A program made the position numbers and the translations under genes. The notes under the pieces are model-generated. The model worked only from the letters and a program-made list of their open reading frames with translations, did not search any database and was not told the origin of the DNA. From Lewinellaceae bacterium (GTDB taxonomy: Bacteria; Bacteroidota; Bacteroidia; Chitinophagales; Saprospiraceae), in contig JADJUJ010000008.1 of the NCBI GenBank assembly GCA_016710765.1, positions 248,001-312,000 of the forward strand: a stretch of 64,000 nucleotides of DNA. Reading direction: 5' to 3'. The stretch's first letter is position 1, and the number at the start of each line of letters is the position of its first letter. Shown here one piece after another: positions 63,035 to 64,000 of this stretch.

Positions 63035-64000
63035 ATGCTTTTCGATTTACCGAAGGAAGAGCCTTCAATCATAAAAATCATTGGAGTAGGCGGTGGTGGA
63101 TCCAACGCTGTAACCCATATGTACAAGCAAGGAATTGTAGGTGTTGATTACGCCATTTGCAATACCGATGCACAGGCAATGCAACTCTCACCCGTTCCGC
63201 ACCGTATTCAGTTGGGCTATGGCCTGACAGAAGGTCGGGGCGCCGGCAGCAAGCCCGATGTGGGCAAACAAGCCTGCCTGGAGAGCATTGAAGACATCAA
63301 GTTGTTCCTGGAAAGTGGCACCAAGATGGTGTTCATCACTGCAGGAATGGGTGGCGGTACCGGAACCGGTGCTGCGCCTGTCATTGCCAAAACGGCCCAG
63401 GAAATGGGAATCCTTTCCGTGGGTATCGTTACCCTTCCCTTCACCTTCGAAGGTCGCACTCGTGTGGCCAACGGATACGAAGGACTGGAGGATCTCCGCA
63501 AAAATGTGGATTGCCTGGTGGTGGTGTCAAACGACAAACTTCGCCAGATCCATGGCAACCTGAGCATCTCTCAGGCATTTACCCAGGCCGACAACATTCT
63601 TTGTACTGCCGCTAAAGGGATTGCCGAGATCATCACGGTGCCGGGTTATGTAAACGTTGACTTTGAAGATGTGAACACCGTTATGCGCGCATCTGGCGTT
63701 GCCATCATGGGTACGGCTTCTGTGGATGGCGATGGCCGCGCTCGTCGCGCTGTTGACGAGGCCCTCAACTCCCCGCTCCTGGAAGACAACAACATCCATG
63801 GCGCCCAGAATATTCTGGTAAACATCACCTCCGGTACCAAGGAGGCTACGATGGATGAAATATTCGAAATCACAGAGTTTGTTCAGCGCGAGGCGGGTGA
63901 AAATGCCAACCTCATCTGGGGTAATTGCTACGACGAGCGACTGGGCGAGAAAATCTCGGTTACCATCATTGCTACTGGTTTTGAGGCGTCCCGCAAGAAT
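63035..64000 (+). CDS. ftsZ: cell division protein FtsZ, cut by window end
   Basis: Tubulin-like GTPase that forms the Z-ring. 322 codons are inside the window. IIGVGGGGSNAVTHM is the nucleotide-binding start, GMGGGTGTGAAP is the tubulin signature, and the T7-loop-region residues follow. The start ATG at 63035 follows a short gap from ftsA. The C-terminal tail with the FtsA-binding motif lies outside. Confidence 0.97.
   Translation, partial: MLFDLPKEEPSIIKIIGVGGGGSNAVTHMYKQGIVGVDYAICNTDAQAMQLSPVPHRIQLGYGLTEGRGAGSKPDVGKQACLESIEDIKLFLESGTKMVFITAGMGGGTGTGAAPVIAKTAQEMGILSVGIVTLPFTFEGRTRVANGYEGLEDLRKNVDCLVVVSNDKLRQIHGNLSISQAFTQADNILCTAAKGIAEIITVPGYVNVDFEDVNTVMRASGVAIMGTASVDGDGRARRAVDEALNSPLLEDNNIHGAQNILVNITSGTKEATMDEIFEITEFVQREAGENANLIWGNCYDERLGEKISVTIIATGFEASRKN

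Overview
The window is a stretch of a Bacteroidota chromosome, most likely Saprospirales or a close relative. The signs are a fused SecD-SecF protein, many secreted proteins with type IX secretion (T9SS) C-terminal sorting domains of both the Por and gliding-motility types, SprB-like repeats, two-component-regulator-type propellers, promoters of the TAnnTTTG type, and a dcw cluster with meso-DAP-type MurE. Lineage below phylum is inference. No tRNA, rRNA or CRISPR array was seen.

Layout. 1-18.5 kb is mostly housekeeping: a glutathione peroxidase-like lipoprotein (frameshifted), an MFS transporter, SecDF, a small channel-like membrane protein, an M19 dipeptidase, a coiled-coil protein, aspartate-semialdehyde dehydrogenase, a Crp/Fnr regulator, pirin, a large BNR-repeat T9SS cargo, an ECF sigma factor with an anti-sigma/TonB-like partner, and a LytTR regulator. 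18.5-38.4 kb is accessory. It holds a run of minus-strand genes separated by long repeat-rich spacers (propeller, SnoaL-like lipoprotein, CAAX protease, an unknown, a caspase-like protein), two miniature inverted-repeat elements, an ISL3-family insertion that has destroyed a propeller gene, an IS4-like remnant, several T9SS cargo proteins, and a two-gene unit of a TIR-domain protein overlapping a large helical protein. 38.4-45 kb has a DUF1801 protein, RibA, a TPMT-like methyltransferase among long repeat arrays, and a giant SprB-repeat/CHU_C protein. 45-64 kb is the division and cell-wall (dcw) cluster: mraZ, rsmH, ftsL, ftsI, murE, mraY, murD, ftsW, murG, then a DUF389 protein and a MscS-type channel, then murC, ftsQ, a choice-of-anchor-B protein with an internal stop, ftsA and ftsZ (cut by the window end).

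How they work together. The dcw genes make UDP-MurNAc-pentapeptide and lipid I/II (MurC, MurD, MurE, MraY, MurG) and build the divisome (FtsZ, FtsA, FtsQ, FtsL, FtsW, FtsI). MraZ probably controls its own promoter through GTGG repeats. SecDF and the T9SS cargo proteins belong to one export route: Sec signal peptide first, then a C-terminal sorting domain.

Sequence quality. At least four frameshifts sit exactly at runs of six or seven identical bases, one of them in the essential gene mraY. This points to homopolymer-length errors in the assembly rather than to many dead genes, and it should be kept in mind when reading the broken-gene entries.

The best candidates for something undescribed are the TIR plus helical-protein pair (35.4-37.8 kb), the caspase-like gene (23.5-24.5 kb) which shares a roughly 45-bp upstream repeat with that pair, and the DUF389-MscS pair lodged inside the dcw cluster.
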